NCBI RefSeq assembly: GCF_002563695.1 | Contig: NZ_PDJI01000004.1 | Span: 2,480,001-2,544,000, forward strand | DNA from: Georgenia soli | Lineage (GTDB): Bacteria > Actinomycetota > Actinomycetes > Actinomycetales > Actinomycetaceae | DNA length: 64,000 nucleotides | Direction of reading: 5' to 3' | Shown: piece by piece, positions 42,731 through 51,958 of the stretch | How the letters are laid out: the number at the start of each line of letters is the position of its first letter | Numbering within the stretch: position 1 is the stretch's first letter | Position numbers and translations under genes: made by a program | Notes under the pieces: generated by a model | The model's database searches: none | What the model was told of the DNA's origin: nothing | Seen by the model: the letters and a program-made list of their open reading frames with translations, nothing else

Positions 42731-42760
42731 GAGCCGCACCGGGTGATCCCGGTACGGCTC
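42731..42760 (-). terminator. Terminator hairpin of the tRNA gene
   Basis: GAGCCGCACCGGG (42731-42743) pairs with CCCGGTACGGCTC (42748-42760) with one mismatch, a 13-bp stem with TGAT loop, about 20 bp past the 3' end of the tRNA on its strand, followed by TTGTCGTCT. Confidence 0.75.
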
Positions 42761-42778
42761 CTGTGTCATCCGTGCGAG

Positions 42779-42849
42779 AGCGGGTGACGGGAATCGAACC
42801 CGCGCTGTCAGCTTGGGAAGCTGAAGTTCTACCATTGAACTACACCCGC
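42779..42849 (-). tRNA. tRNA-Gly (anticodon CCC)
   Basis: A 71-nt tRNA. The acceptor stem GCGGGTG pairs with CACCCGC; the D arm contains TTCAATGGTAGAA; the anticodon stem TCAGC/GCTGA encloses the loop TTCCCAA, giving anticodon CCC (reads GGG). The T arm has the invariant GGTTCGATTCC-type loop. The 3' CCA is not encoded. A TATAGT (minus strand, 42874-42879) about 25 bp upstream may be its -10 box. Confidence 0.95.
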
Positions 42850-43050
42850 AGTGCGCCTTGTGAGCGCGCCGCCACTATACCCATCCTCGGGCGGCCTGGA
42901 CGAAATCCGGGTGCCCCCGCCGACGTGACCTGCGCCGCGTCGCAGGCTCTGCGTGGGTACAGGTCGCACGCCCCGCGTGGGTCAGGCCGCCCGTTCTCGT
43001 GTCCGGACGCCCGCCTGGCCGCCGTCCGCGGCGGTGGCAGGATGGGCGCC

Positions 43051-43629
43051 GTGCTGCTCTCCGACCGTGACATCCGCGCCCAGATCGACTCCGGACGCGT
43101 CCGGCTGGACCCGTTCGAGCCCGAGATGATCCAGCCCGCGAGCCTCGACGTCCGCCTCGACCGCTACTTCCGGCTGTTCGACAACCACCGGTACCCGGTC
43201 ATCGACCCGTCGCAGGACCAGCCGGAGCTGACCCGCCTCGTCGACGCCGGGCCGGACGACCCGCTGATCCTGCACCCGGGCGAGTTCGTGCTCGGCGCCA
43301 CGTACGAGCAGGTGACGCTGCCCGACGACATCGCCGCCCGCCTCGAGGGCAAGTCCTCCCTCGGGCGCCTCGGCCTCCTCACGCACTCCACCGCAGGATT
43401 CATCGACCCGGGCTTCACCGGCCACGTCACCCTCGAGCTGTCGAACACGGCGACCATGCCGATCATGCTCTGGCCGGGCATGAAGATCGGGCAGCTGTGC
43501 TTCTTCCAGCTCTCCTCGGCCGCCGAGCACCCGTACGGCTCCGGCGTGCGGGGGTCGCGCTACCAGGGGCAGCGCGGGCCGACCGCGTCGCGCTCGTACC
43601 TGAACTTCCAGCGGACGCCGGTGCGATGA
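43051..43629 (+). CDS. dcd: dCTP deaminase (dUMP-forming type likely)
   Basis: A 192-residue dCTP deaminase of the trimeric dUTPase-like fold, needed to make dUMP for thymidylate. Conserved motifs: [10 protein letters not shown] at the start, [35 protein letters not shown] and [16 protein letters not shown]. The actinobacterial enzyme (as in Mycobacterium) is bifunctional dCTP deaminase/dUTPase, which may apply. GTG 43051 gives the canonical MLLSD start; ATG 43042 three codons upstream is an alternative. It overlaps the next gene by ATGA. Confidence 0.92.
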   Translation: MLLSDRDIRAQIDSGRVRLDPFEPEMIQPASLDVRLDRYFRLFDNHRYPVIDPSQDQPELTRLVDAGPDDPLILHPGEFVLGATYEQVTLPDDIAARLEGKSSLGRLGLLTHSTAGFIDPGFTGHVTLELSNTATMPIMLWPGMKIGQLCFFQLSSAAEHPYGSGVRGSRYQGQRGPTASRSYLNFQRTPVR

Positions 43630-44507
43630 GCGCGCCGCTCGTCCGCACGCTCGCGGAGCCGCACCACCTGCTGGTGCTGGCGGCGGACGTCCACCCCGAC
43701 GAGCTGGAGGCGCTCGCGGTCTCCCGCAGCGACACGGCGAGCTGGGCGGGGGAGGCCGACCTGCGCCTGGCCCCCGGCGTGCACCTGACGGGCCCGTGGT
43801 CGCTCGACCCGGAGCTGCGGGACGCCTTCGACCTGCCCGCCTGGGCGGCGCAGGCGTTCCTGCTTCGCTGCCCCGTCCAGCGCGGGGGAGCGCTGCCGCC
43901 GGAGCTGCAGGGGGTCGACCCCCTGCTCGACGCCTTCGTCGAGGGTGTCCCGGTGGGCGTCGAGCAGGAGGCCCTCGACCACCTGCGCGCCTTCGCCCGG
44001 CGCCTCGGCGGGGCGCTGCGGCTCGCCGGCTCCGGCGCCGTCGTCGTGCCCGACCCGGAGGCCGCGACCGACCTGACGGTGATGTCACCGGTGTGGCTCG
44101 ACCCCGACGCGTGCCTGCAGGTGCTCCAGCAGTCGCTCCCGCACGTGCGTTCCCTGCTCGACGACGTCCCCGAGGCGGCCGCCGAGGGGCTCGAGGGGTA
44201 CGGCATGGTCTCCGAGCTCGGCTCCGGCGACCTCGTGGAGCTCATCGCGTCCGGCACGGCGCGCACGCCGGCGGTGCTGCGCGGGGAGGAGTGGGCGTCG
44301 GAGGGCGTCGTCACCTACGAGCTGCGCTGGCGCCCGGCGCACCCCGAGACCGCGTTCGCGGCCCGCCCGCCGCTCGGGCAGCGCCGCGCCCGCTCGGAGG
44401 CCGCCGCGCTGATCGAGCGGGCCGCCGTCGCGCTGCACGCCGTCGTCGGCGGCGAGATCAGCGACGACGACGGCTTCCTCGTGGACCCCGCCGACCTCGA
44501 GGGCTGA
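43626..44507 (+). CDS. Actinobacterial protein of unknown function
   Basis: A 293-residue soluble protein with ATG overlapping the dcd stop. It has no signal peptide or transmembrane segment. Segments of note: [22 protein letters not shown] near the N-terminus and [23 protein letters not shown] in the middle; it is Ala/Leu/Glu rich. I do not recognise a family or catalytic motif. Translation coupling to dcd suggests a related nucleotide role or simply operon sharing. Confidence 0.75.
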   Translation: MSAPLVRTLAEPHHLLVLAADVHPDELEALAVSRSDTASWAGEADLRLAPGVHLTGPWSLDPELRDAFDLPAWAAQAFLLRCPVQRGGALPPELQGVDPLLDAFVEGVPVGVEQEALDHLRAFARRLGGALRLAGSGAVVVPDPEAATDLTVMSPVWLDPDACLQVLQQSLPHVRSLLDDVPEAAAEGLEGYGMVSELGSGDLVELIASGTARTPAVLRGEEWASEGVVTYELRWRPAHPETAFAARPPLGQRRARSEAAALIERAAVALHAVVGGEISDDDGFLVDPADLEG

Positions 44508-44513
44508 GCCGCC

Positions 44514-45803
44514 TCAGGCCCCACGCCCCGGCACGCGCCGCGCCCGGGCCGCCAGCGCCACCACCGGCACCACGCACAGCCCCGACACGACGGCGAGACC
44601 CGGGAAGCCCGCGACGGCCAGCAGCGGGCCGGAGACGATCGCGCCGAGCGCCGCGGCGGCGTTCATCAGGGCGTCACCGGTGCCCTGCACGAGCGGGCGG
44701 GAGCGGGCCGGCACGGACTCCGACAGCAGCGCCGCCGCGGGCACCGTCACCACCGACCACCCGAGCCCGAGCAGGAACAGGCCCGTGGCCACCGCCGGGG
44801 TCGACGCGGCGCCGAGCAGGTTCACCGCCGCCGCCCCCACGAGGGTCACCTGGCCCGCGAGGATCGTCGGCACCTGGCCGAACCGGTCCGCGGCGGCCCC
44901 GACCACCGGGGCGAGGGCGAACATGCCGAGCACGTGCAGGCTGATCGTCAGGCCCACCACCCCGACGCCGTGACCCAGGTGCGCGAGATGCACCGGTGTC
45001 ATGGTCATGACCGAGACCATCGCCACGTGCGCGAGCACGAGCGCCGTCAGCGCGAGCGCGCCCCGTGGGGACGCGCGCACCTCGCGCAGCGCGGCCGCGA
45101 ACCCCGCACGCCCGGGCAGTGGCGCCCCTCCGCCCGGCCGGGCGTCGGCGGCGGTGTGGCGCTGGGCGAGCAGCAGCGGGTCCGGGCGCAGGCCGAGGGC
45201 GACGACGCCGGCGGTCACGGCGAGCAGCACCGCGCCGATCGCGAAGGCGCCGGCCAGGGGAGCGAGCCCGAGGCGCGCCTCGACCCACTCGCCCGGGAGA
45301 CCGAGGTTGGGCCCGACGACGGCCCCGAGCGTGCCGATCCAGACCACGAGCGCGAGGCTGCGCGCCCGGTGCGCGGGCTCGGCGAGGTCCGTGGCGGCGA
45401 ACCGCGACTGCAGGCCGGCCGCCGCACCGGCGCCGGTGCCGAGCATGCCGAGCACCAGCAGGACGGTGGAGCCGGTCTGGGCGGCTGCCACCAGCAGCGC
45501 CGTCCCCACGGCCGCCACCGTCCACGCCAGGGTGAGGGAGCCGGCGCGCCCCCGCCGCGCGGCGAGCGCGCCGAGGGGGAAGGCCGCCAGCGCGGCGCCC
45601 ACCGTCGTCGAGGAGCGGGCGAGCCCGGCCCACGTCTCCGAGGCGGTGACCTGCTCGGCGAGCAGGACGCCCACCGACGGGGCGGCACCGATGCCCAGGG
45701 TCCCGAGCACCTGGGCGACGAGCAGCGTGGTCAGCGTGCGGCGCCGCGCGCGGACGACGTCGGGCAGCTCGAGCCAGGTGGCGGGTGGGTCAAACGCGCT
45801 CAC
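44514..45803 (-). CDS. MFS transporter
   Basis: A 429-residue major-facilitator transporter with 12 predicted helices. The loop 2-3 signature is GALAARRGRAGSL, and the equivalent cytoplasmic loop after helix 8 is GAAADRFGQVPTI. Substrate unknown; the family includes drug exporters and sugar or metabolite exporters. GTG 45803 overlaps the stop of the EtfD-like gene by 4 nt, so it is likely co-expressed with it. Convergent with the 43626-44507 gene (6-bp gap). Confidence 0.88.
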   Translation of the reverse strand: MSAFDPPATWLELPDVVRARRRTLTTLLVAQVLGTLGIGAAPSVGVLLAEQVTASETWAGLARSSTTVGAALAAFPLGALAARRGRAGSLTLAWTVAAVGTALLVAAAQTGSTVLLVLGMLGTGAGAAAGLQSRFAATDLAEPAHRARSLALVVWIGTLGAVVGPNLGLPGEWVEARLGLAPLAGAFAIGAVLLAVTAGVVALGLRPDPLLLAQRHTAADARPGGGAPLPGRAGFAAALREVRASPRGALALTALVLAHVAMVSVMTMTPVHLAHLGHGVGVVGLTISLHVLGMFALAPVVGAAADRFGQVPTILAGQVTLVGAAAVNLLGAASTPAVATGLFLLGLGWSVVTVPAAALLSESVPARSRPLVQGTGDALMNAAAALGAIVSGPLLAVAGFPGLAVVSGLCVVPVVALAARARRVPGRGA

Positions 45804-48088
45804 GCGTGGTCCTCGCCGCGGCGGACCCCGGCGAGCAGCAGCTGGGCCACGTCCATGACCTCGACGTCGTCGCCGTTGGCGGCCGCGCCGTCGGAGAGCA
45901 TGGTGATGCAGAACGGGCACCCGGTGGCCACCGCCGAGGCGCCGGTCCCGGCCGCCTCACGGGCACGCTCGGCGTTCACGCGGGTGCCGATCTTCTCCTC
46001 CATCCACACCCGGGCGCCGCCGCCCCCGCAGCACATGGCGTCCACGCCCGACCGCGGCATCTCGGCCACCTCGACGCCGTCGAGGGCGCCGAGCAGCTCG
46101 CGCGGCGGGGCGTAGATCTGGTTGTGCCGGCCCAGGTAGCAGGGGTCGTGGTACGTGACGGTGCGTGCGTCGTCGCTGCCGGGCTCGGGCGGGACGGGGC
46201 GGAGGCTGCCGTCGCGCACCAGCCGGTTGAGCAGCTGGGTGTGGTGGACCACCTCGTAGTGCCCGCCCAGCTGCGGGTACTCGCGGGCGAGGGTGTTGAA
46301 GCAGTGGGCACAGGTGACCACGATCCTCGTGGCGCCGGCCTCGGCGAGGGTCTCGACGTTCTGGGCGGCGAGCATCTGGAAGAGCAGCTCGTTGCCGGAC
46401 CGGCGGGCCGGGTCGCCGGTGCAGGACTCGCCGTCGCCGAGCACCGCGAAGGAGACCCCTGCCGTGTGCAGCAGCTCGGCCACCGCGCGGGTGGTGCGCC
46501 GCGCCCGGTCCTCGAACGCGCCCGCGCACCCCACCCAGAAGAGGTAGTCGACCTCGGCGGCCGACTCCACGTCCGCCCCCACCACCGGCACCTCGAAGGG
46601 CAGGCCCTTGGCCCAGTCGAGCCGCTTCCGCGGCGCCATGCCCCACGGGTTGCCCTTCGACTCGAGCTTCCTGAACATCTGGCCCAGCTCGGCCGGGAAC
46701 GCCGAGGCCATGAGCACCTCGTGCCGGCGCAGGTCGAGGATGTGGTCGACGTGCTCGATGTCCACCGGGCACTGCTGCACGCAGGCTCCGCAGGTGGTGC
46801 ACGCCCACAGCACGTCCGGGTCGATGACGTCCGGCACCAGGGTGTCGGGCACGGCGGCGACGCCGTCCGGGCCCGTGGCGCCGGACGCCGCCAGCGCCCC
46901 CAGCACGTCCCCGGTGTGGGGACGGAAGCCGTCCCGGCCCGCGACGGCGGCGGCGACGTCGTCCGTGGCGCCCGTCGCCCCGGCGCCCGCCGCCCCCGCG
47001 CCCGAAGCGGCGCCGGCCGCGCGCAGGAACGGCGCGGCCGCGGCGGCGTGGTCGCGCAGGGCCAGGGTGAACAGCTTCGGCGAGAGCGGCTTGCCGGTGT
47101 TCCACGCCGGGCACTGCTCCTGGCACCGGCCGCACTCGGTGCAGGTGGAGAAGTCGAGCAGGCCCTTCCAGGTGAAGTCCTCGATGCGGCCGACCCCGAG
47201 GGTGGCGTCCTCCGGCAGGTCCTCCAGCGCCTCGACGTCCAGCTCCCGGCCGTCCACGACGACCGGCTGGAGCGGCCCGAGGGCGGGGGCGCCGTCGGGC
47301 TCGCGGCGGGCGTAGACGTTGACCACCGCGAGGAAGCGGTGCCAGGCCACGCCCATCGTGGGCTGCAGCCCGACCACGACGAGCCAGGCCAGCGACACGA
47401 GGATCTTCACCGCCGCCACGGCGGCGATCGCGCCGGCGAGCACGCCGCGGTCCGCGCCGGCGAGCAGCTCGCCGAGCCAGCCGGTGAGCGGGTAGTGCAG
47501 CGGGGTGGCCAGCGCCGCCTCCTCGGCGCTCCCGCCGGAGAGCCAGGCGTGCTCCAGCGCGCGCAGGGTGAGGACGCAGACGACGACGGCGAGGATCACG
47601 CCCTCGACGACGTACGCCTGCCACCGCGTCGAGCCGAAGAACCGGGACCGGCGGGCCGTGCCGACCGCCTCGTCACGGTCCGGCTGGGTCCGCTGCCGCA
47701 CGACGATCAGCCACCCGATGCCCGCCAGCCCCAGCCACGCGATCGCCTCCGTCAGCCACTCCCACGGCGGCAGGTGCCCGATGAGGGGGAGCGCGAACCC
47801 GGGGTCGACCAGCTGTCCGTAGCCGGTGACGAGCGTGAGGAAGAGCAGCGGGAAGGACACCATGACCGCCCAGTGGGCGACCCGGACGGCCGGGCGGTGC
47901 TGGAACCGGCCGTGCCCGAGCACCTCCTTGACCAGGGTGAGGGTGCGGCGCCCCGCGGGAGCCAGCCGCCCCGGCGCCGGGCGTCCCGCACCGACCTGCC
48001 GGACGATGGACGCGACCCCGCGGGCGAACACGGCGAGCGCCACCACCGTCGCGAGCGCGACGATCACGAGCAGCACGGTCTGCAGCAC
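45800..48088 (-). CDS. etfD: Membrane iron-sulfur oxidoreductase, EtfD/Rv0338c-like
   Basis: A 762-residue protein. The N-terminal about 260 residues have about six transmembrane helices resembling the b-type nitrate reductase gamma subunit. Two 4Fe-4S ferredoxin-type motifs follow: C316-x2-C319-x2-C322-x3-C326 and C430-x2-C433-x2-C436-x3-C440. The C-terminal half contains the CCG domains of heterodisulfide reductase (GCAGAFED; DPCYLGRHNQIY; CCGGGGARV). In Mycobacterium the homologue EtfD passes electrons from fatty-acid oxidation (via ETF) to the quinone pool. An Ala/Gly-rich insertion (about 352-385) is present. GTG 48088 with GGAAGGA. Confidence 0.88.
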   Translation of the reverse strand: MLQTVLLVIVALATVVALAVFARGVASIVRQVGAGRPAPGRLAPAGRRTLTLVKEVLGHGRFQHRPAVRVAHWAVMVSFPLLFLTLVTGYGQLVDPGFALPLIGHLPPWEWLTEAIAWLGLAGIGWLIVVRQRTQPDRDEAVGTARRSRFFGSTRWQAYVVEGVILAVVVCVLTLRALEHAWLSGGSAEEAALATPLHYPLTGWLGELLAGADRGVLAGAIAAVAAVKILVSLAWLVVVGLQPTMGVAWHRFLAVVNVYARREPDGAPALGPLQPVVVDGRELDVEALEDLPEDATLGVGRIEDFTWKGLLDFSTCTECGRCQEQCPAWNTGKPLSPKLFTLALRDHAAAAAPFLRAAGAASGAGAAGAGATGATDDVAAAVAGRDGFRPHTGDVLGALAASGATGPDGVAAVPDTLVPDVIDPDVLWACTTCGACVQQCPVDIEHVDHILDLRRHEVLMASAFPAELGQMFRKLESKGNPWGMAPRKRLDWAKGLPFEVPVVGADVESAAEVDYLFWVGCAGAFEDRARRTTRAVAELLHTAGVSFAVLGDGESCTGDPARRSGNELLFQMLAAQNVETLAEAGATRIVVTCAHCFNTLAREYPQLGGHYEVVHHTQLLNRLVRDGSLRPVPPEPGSDDARTVTYHDPCYLGRHNQIYAPPRELLGALDGVEVAEMPRSGVDAMCCGGGGARVWMEEKIGTRVNAERAREAAGTGASAVATGCPFCITMLSDGAAANGDDVEVMDVAQLLLAGVRRGEDHA

Positions 48089-48401
48089 GGGGTGGTCCTT
48101 CCGGCATCGGTGGAGTTCGCCACACGGTACCTCCGACCACCCCCACGGCGGCCGGTCGCCTGCACCGCCCGGCGGCCGCGGGACGGCGCGGCCCGCGCCC
48201 CGGGCCCGGACCGTCCGCCGGCCGGGACGTACCTCCCCTCCGTCTCCCAGGCGGTGGACGCCGCCGGGCCGGCGCGCAACTCGGTTGCTAAAGTGGTTCC
48301 CGATCCCCTGTCCGCACCAGCTTCGGTGCCTGGGCCTGCTCGTCCGCCGGGTTGCACGGGGCGTACTGACCTGACCGAATACCGAGTTCTCGGAGCGGCC
48401 C
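48089..48401. promoter_or_regulatory. Divergent promoter/leader region between etfD-like gene and mrp operon
   Basis: 313 bp without a supported gene between two divergent starts. The portion near mrpA is less GC-rich: TTGCTAAAGTGGTTCC at about 48285-48300 may contain promoter elements. AACTCGGT (48278-48285) and ACCGAGTT (48381-48388) are complementary and could close a leader domain in which GCACC/GGTGC (about 48316-48331) forms a hairpin. No known riboswitch was recognised. Confidence 0.4.
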
Positions 48402-51400
48402 GTGCTGCAGTTGCTGACGATCCATCTGGTTGCGGCCCTGCTCGCGCCCGTGATCGTCGGCCGCTTCGGGCGCCGGGCGTTCATCGCGCTGGCCGCGGTG
48501 CCCGCCGCCGCGGCGGTGTGGGCGGCGACGCAGACCTCCCACGTCCTGGCCGGTGACTACCCGTTCCAGTCCGTGCCGTGGGTCCCGGCGCTCGACATCG
48601 AGCTGGTGTTCCGGCTCGACCCGCTGTCCTGGCTGATGGTGCTCGTCGTCGGGGGCGTGGGGGCGCTGGTCCTCGTCTACTGCGCCGCCTACTTCTCGGC
48701 CACGGCGACCGCCCTCGGCCGCTTCGCCGGCGTCTTCGTCGCGTTCGCCGGCGCGATGCTCGGCCTGGTGATCACCGACAACTCCCTGATGCTCTACGTC
48801 TTCTGGGAGCTGACGACGGTCTTCTCGTACCTGCTGATCGGCCACTACCACGAGCGCCAGTCCTCCCGGCGTGCGGCCATGCAGGCCATCCTCGTCACCA
48901 CCCTCGGCGGCCTCGCCATGCTCGGTGGCCTCATCGTCCTCGGCGAGGTCGACGGCGGCTCCTACCGCATCAGCGAGCTCGTGGCCTCGGCGGCCTCCGG
49001 CCAGCTCGGCGCCGGCGCCCCGCCCGCGCTCGTCCCGGTCGCCGTCGGCGCCATCCTCCTCGGAGCCCTGAGCAAGTCCGCCCAGGTCCCCTTCCACTTC
49101 TGGCTCCCGGCCGCGATGGCCGCCCCGACGCCGGTCAGCGCCTACCTGCACGCCGCCGCCATGGTCAAGGCCGGCGTCTACCTCGTCGCCCGCCTCGCGC
49201 CGGGACTGGCAGACCTGCAGGTCTGGCGGTGGATGGTGGTCGGCCTGGGGGTGCTCACCCTGCTCGTCGGCGGGTACCGGGCCCTGCGCCAGCACGACCT
49301 CAAGCTGGTCCTCGCCTTCGGCACCGTCTCCCAGCTGGGGCTGATCATCGTCCTCGTGGGCCACGGTGATCGCGCCGTCGCCCTCGCCGGCCTGGCGATG
49401 CTGCTCTCCCACGCCCTCTTCAAGGCGTGCCTGTTCCTCCTGGTCGGTGTCATCGACTGGTCGGTCGGCACCCGTGACCTGCGCCAGCTCTCCGGCCTGG
49501 GCCGGCGGATGCCGGTCGCGGCGGTCGCGGCCGCCATCGCCGTCGCCTCGATGGCCGGCATCCCGCCCACGCTCGGCTACGTCGCCAAGGAGGCGGCGCT
49601 CGAGTCGCTGGTGCACCTCGGCACCGGCGCCGACCTGTGGGTGCTCGCCGCGGTGGCCCTGGGCTCCGTCCTCACCCTGGCCTACGGGCTGCGGTTCTGG
49701 TGGGGCGCCTTCTGGGACAAGCCCGGTGTCGCCGAGCCGGAGGCGCAGCGCACCTCGCGCCTGATCATGGCGTCGCCGGTGGTGCTCGCCGCTCTCAGCC
49801 TCGGCCTGGGCCTGGTGCCGGGCACGCTCGAGCGCTACCTCGCCCCCTACGCCGACACGTACCCCGGCGAGGCCGGGCACCTGACCCTGTGGGGCGGCTT
49901 CGGGGCGGCGTTGGCGATCACCGTGGGCATCGTCGTCCTCGGTGTCGCGATGTTCGTCTGGCGCCGGCCGGTCGAGCGGTTCCAGCGGTCCTTCCGGGAC
50001 GTCGAGGGCGCCGAGGGCGCCTACCGCAGGACGCTGCGCGCGCTGGACAACGTCTCCGCGGACGTCACCGCCCTGACCCAGCGCGGTTCCCTCCCGGCGT
50101 ACCTGTCCACCGTCCTCATCACGGTCGTCGTGGTCGTCCTCGGTGCCGCCACGGTGAGCGGCGTGCTGTGGCCCGAGCGCGTCCGCGCCTGGGACAGCCC
50201 GGCGCAGCTGGCGACCGCCGTCGTCATCGCCGTCGCCGCGTTCCTCACCGCCCGGGCCCGCCGCCGCCTCAAGGCGGTGCTGCTGCTCGGGGTCTCCGGC
50301 TACGGGATCGCCCTCCTCTACGAGCTCCACGGCGCCCCGGACCTGGCGCTGACCCAGGTGCTGGTCGAGACCGTCACCCTCGTCGTCTTCGTCCTCGTCC
50401 TGCGCCGCCTGCCGGCGTACTTCTCCAACCGTCCCCTGGCCACCTCACGCTGGTGGCGGGCCATCCTGGGCGCCGCCGTCGGGATCACCGTCGCGGCGCT
50501 GGGAGTCATGGCCGCCGGCAGCCGGGTGCACGACCCCGTGTCCGTGGCCTACCCGGAGGAGGCGTACCAGTACGGCTACGGCAAGAACATCGTCAACGTC
50601 ACCCTCGTGGACATCCGCGCCTGGGACACCATGGGGGAGATCTCCGTGGTCCTCGTGGCCGCCACCGGCGTCGCCTCCCTCGTCTTCCTGCGCACCCGCA
50701 TCGGGCACATCGACCGCGCCGTCGACGCCCGCCGCACCCCGCTGTGGGTGCGCGGCCAGGGTGAGACCCACGGCGGGGCGCGCCTGCGCAGCGGACTGCT
50801 GACGAAGCCCCAGAAGGGCCGGGTCCCCGGCCGCGGCCGGACGTGGCTCAGCGCGGGCTCCACGGTGGCCCCCCAGCGGCGCTCGGTCATCTTCGAGGTC
50901 GGCACGCGGATGGTGTTCCACACCATGCTCGTGTTCTCGCTCTTCTTGCTGTTCGCGGGGCACAACGCCCCCGGCGGCGGGTTCGCCGGCGGGCTCGTGG
51001 CCGGCATCGCCCTCACCGTGCGGTACCTGGCGGGCGGGCGCTACGAGCTCGGCGAGGCGGCCCCCGTCCACCCCGGGCACCTGCTCGGCACCGGGCTGTT
51101 CCTCTCCGCCGGCGCCGGCGCCGTGCCCGTCCTCTTCGGCGGGACGATCCTGCAGTCGACGATCATCGACGTCACCCTGCCCGTCTTCGGCGACGTCCAC
51201 CTGGCCACCGCGCTGTTCTTCGACATCGGCGTCTACCTCGTGGTCGTCGGCCTCGTGCTGGACATCCTGCGCTCCCTGGGCGCGGAGGTGGACCGCCACG
51301 GCGAGGTCGAGGGCAACCAGGCGCCCGACGTCGCCTTCGACGACCCGGTCCACGTCCGCGACGACGCCGTGCCGGCGCCCGACGCGAGGCGCGAGGACGA

Positions 51401-51431
51401 AGCCCTGAGCCGGCGAGGAGGTGCCCGATGA
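48402..51431 (+). CDS. mrpA: Na+/H+ antiporter subunit A (MrpA/B fusion)
   Basis: A 1009-residue membrane protein, the largest subunit of the Mrp multisubunit cation/proton antiporter. The N-terminal about 500 residues are the NuoL-like antiporter module (FWELTTVFSYLLIGHYHERQ, KSAQVPFHFWLP, HAAAMVKAGVYLVAR). The C-terminal region includes the MrpA-specific helices and a fused MrpB-like part (FHTMLVFSLFLLFAGHNAPGGGFAGG), so no separate mrpB exists. GTG 48402 with GGAG six bases upstream. First gene of a seven-function, six-gene operon. Confidence 0.93.
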   Translation: MLQLLTIHLVAALLAPVIVGRFGRRAFIALAAVPAAAAVWAATQTSHVLAGDYPFQSVPWVPALDIELVFRLDPLSWLMVLVVGGVGALVLVYCAAYFSATATALGRFAGVFVAFAGAMLGLVITDNSLMLYVFWELTTVFSYLLIGHYHERQSSRRAAMQAILVTTLGGLAMLGGLIVLGEVDGGSYRISELVASAASGQLGAGAPPALVPVAVGAILLGALSKSAQVPFHFWLPAAMAAPTPVSAYLHAAAMVKAGVYLVARLAPGLADLQVWRWMVVGLGVLTLLVGGYRALRQHDLKLVLAFGTVSQLGLIIVLVGHGDRAVALAGLAMLLSHALFKACLFLLVGVIDWSVGTRDLRQLSGLGRRMPVAAVAAAIAVASMAGIPPTLGYVAKEAALESLVHLGTGADLWVLAAVALGSVLTLAYGLRFWWGAFWDKPGVAEPEAQRTSRLIMASPVVLAALSLGLGLVPGTLERYLAPYADTYPGEAGHLTLWGGFGAALAITVGIVVLGVAMFVWRRPVERFQRSFRDVEGAEGAYRRTLRALDNVSADVTALTQRGSLPAYLSTVLITVVVVVLGAATVSGVLWPERVRAWDSPAQLATAVVIAVAAFLTARARRRLKAVLLLGVSGYGIALLYELHGAPDLALTQVLVETVTLVVFVLVLRRLPAYFSNRPLATSRWWRAILGAAVGITVAALGVMAAGSRVHDPVSVAYPEEAYQYGYGKNIVNVTLVDIRAWDTMGEISVVLVAATGVASLVFLRTRIGHIDRAVDARRTPLWVRGQGETHGGARLRSGLLTKPQKGRVPGRGRTWLSAGSTVAPQRRSVIFEVGTRMVFHTMLVFSLFLLFAGHNAPGGGFAGGLVAGIALTVRYLAGGRYELGEAAPVHPGHLLGTGLFLSAGAGAVPVLFGGTILQSTIIDVTLPVFGDVHLATALFFDIGVYLVVVGLVLDILRSLGAEVDRHGEVEGNQAPDVAFDDPVHVRDDAVPAPDARREDEALSRRGGAR

Positions 51432-51958
51432 ACATCGACATGGCCCCGAACCTGTCCCTGGTGGTGCTCGTCGCCGTCCTCGTGGGCACCGGCGTCTACC
51501 TGCTGCTCGAGCGGTCGCTGAGCCGGGTCATCATCGGCATCGCCCTGATCAGCAACGGCGTCAACGTGCTCATGCTCGTCGCCGGCGGCAGCGCCGGCGG
51601 GCCGCCGCTGCTCGGCGAGACGGCCCCGGAGGACATGTCCGACCCGCTGCCCCAGGCGATGGTGCTCACCGCCATCGTCATCACGCTCGGCATGACCGCC
51701 TTCCTGCTGGCGATGGCGTACCGGTCCTGGCAGCTCAACGGCCACGACGAGGTGCAGGACGACCTCGAGGACCGCCGGATCGCCCGCCGCGCGGCCCGTG
51801 ACGAGCTGTCCGAGCGCGTCACCGACGACTCCGGCGCCACCCTCGCCGAGGACGCCGCGGACACGCGGGACGAGACCGCCCGCGGCGAGGACGAGCACGC
51901 CCGGGTGGGGCACCACCCCGCTGCCCTGGGCGCCGACGACGAGGAGGCCAAGCCGTGA
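51428..51958 (+). CDS. mrpC: Na+/H+ antiporter subunit C
   Basis: A 176-residue NuoK-like subunit with three helices (about 10-28, 33-53, 75-98). ATG overlaps the mrpA stop. Compared with the usual about 110-120 residues, it has an extra acidic, soluble C-terminal tail (about 110-176: DELSERVTDDSG ... EDEHARVGHHPAALGADDEEA). The tail shares the acidic character seen in MrpF and MrpG of this operon. Core motif GIALISNGVNVLML is intact. Confidence 0.92.
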   Translation: MNIDMAPNLSLVVLVAVLVGTGVYLLLERSLSRVIIGIALISNGVNVLMLVAGGSAGGPPLLGETAPEDMSDPLPQAMVLTAIVITLGMTAFLLAMAYRSWQLNGHDEVQDDLEDRRIARRAARDELSERVTDDSGATLAEDAADTRDETARGEDEHARVGHHPAALGADDEEAKP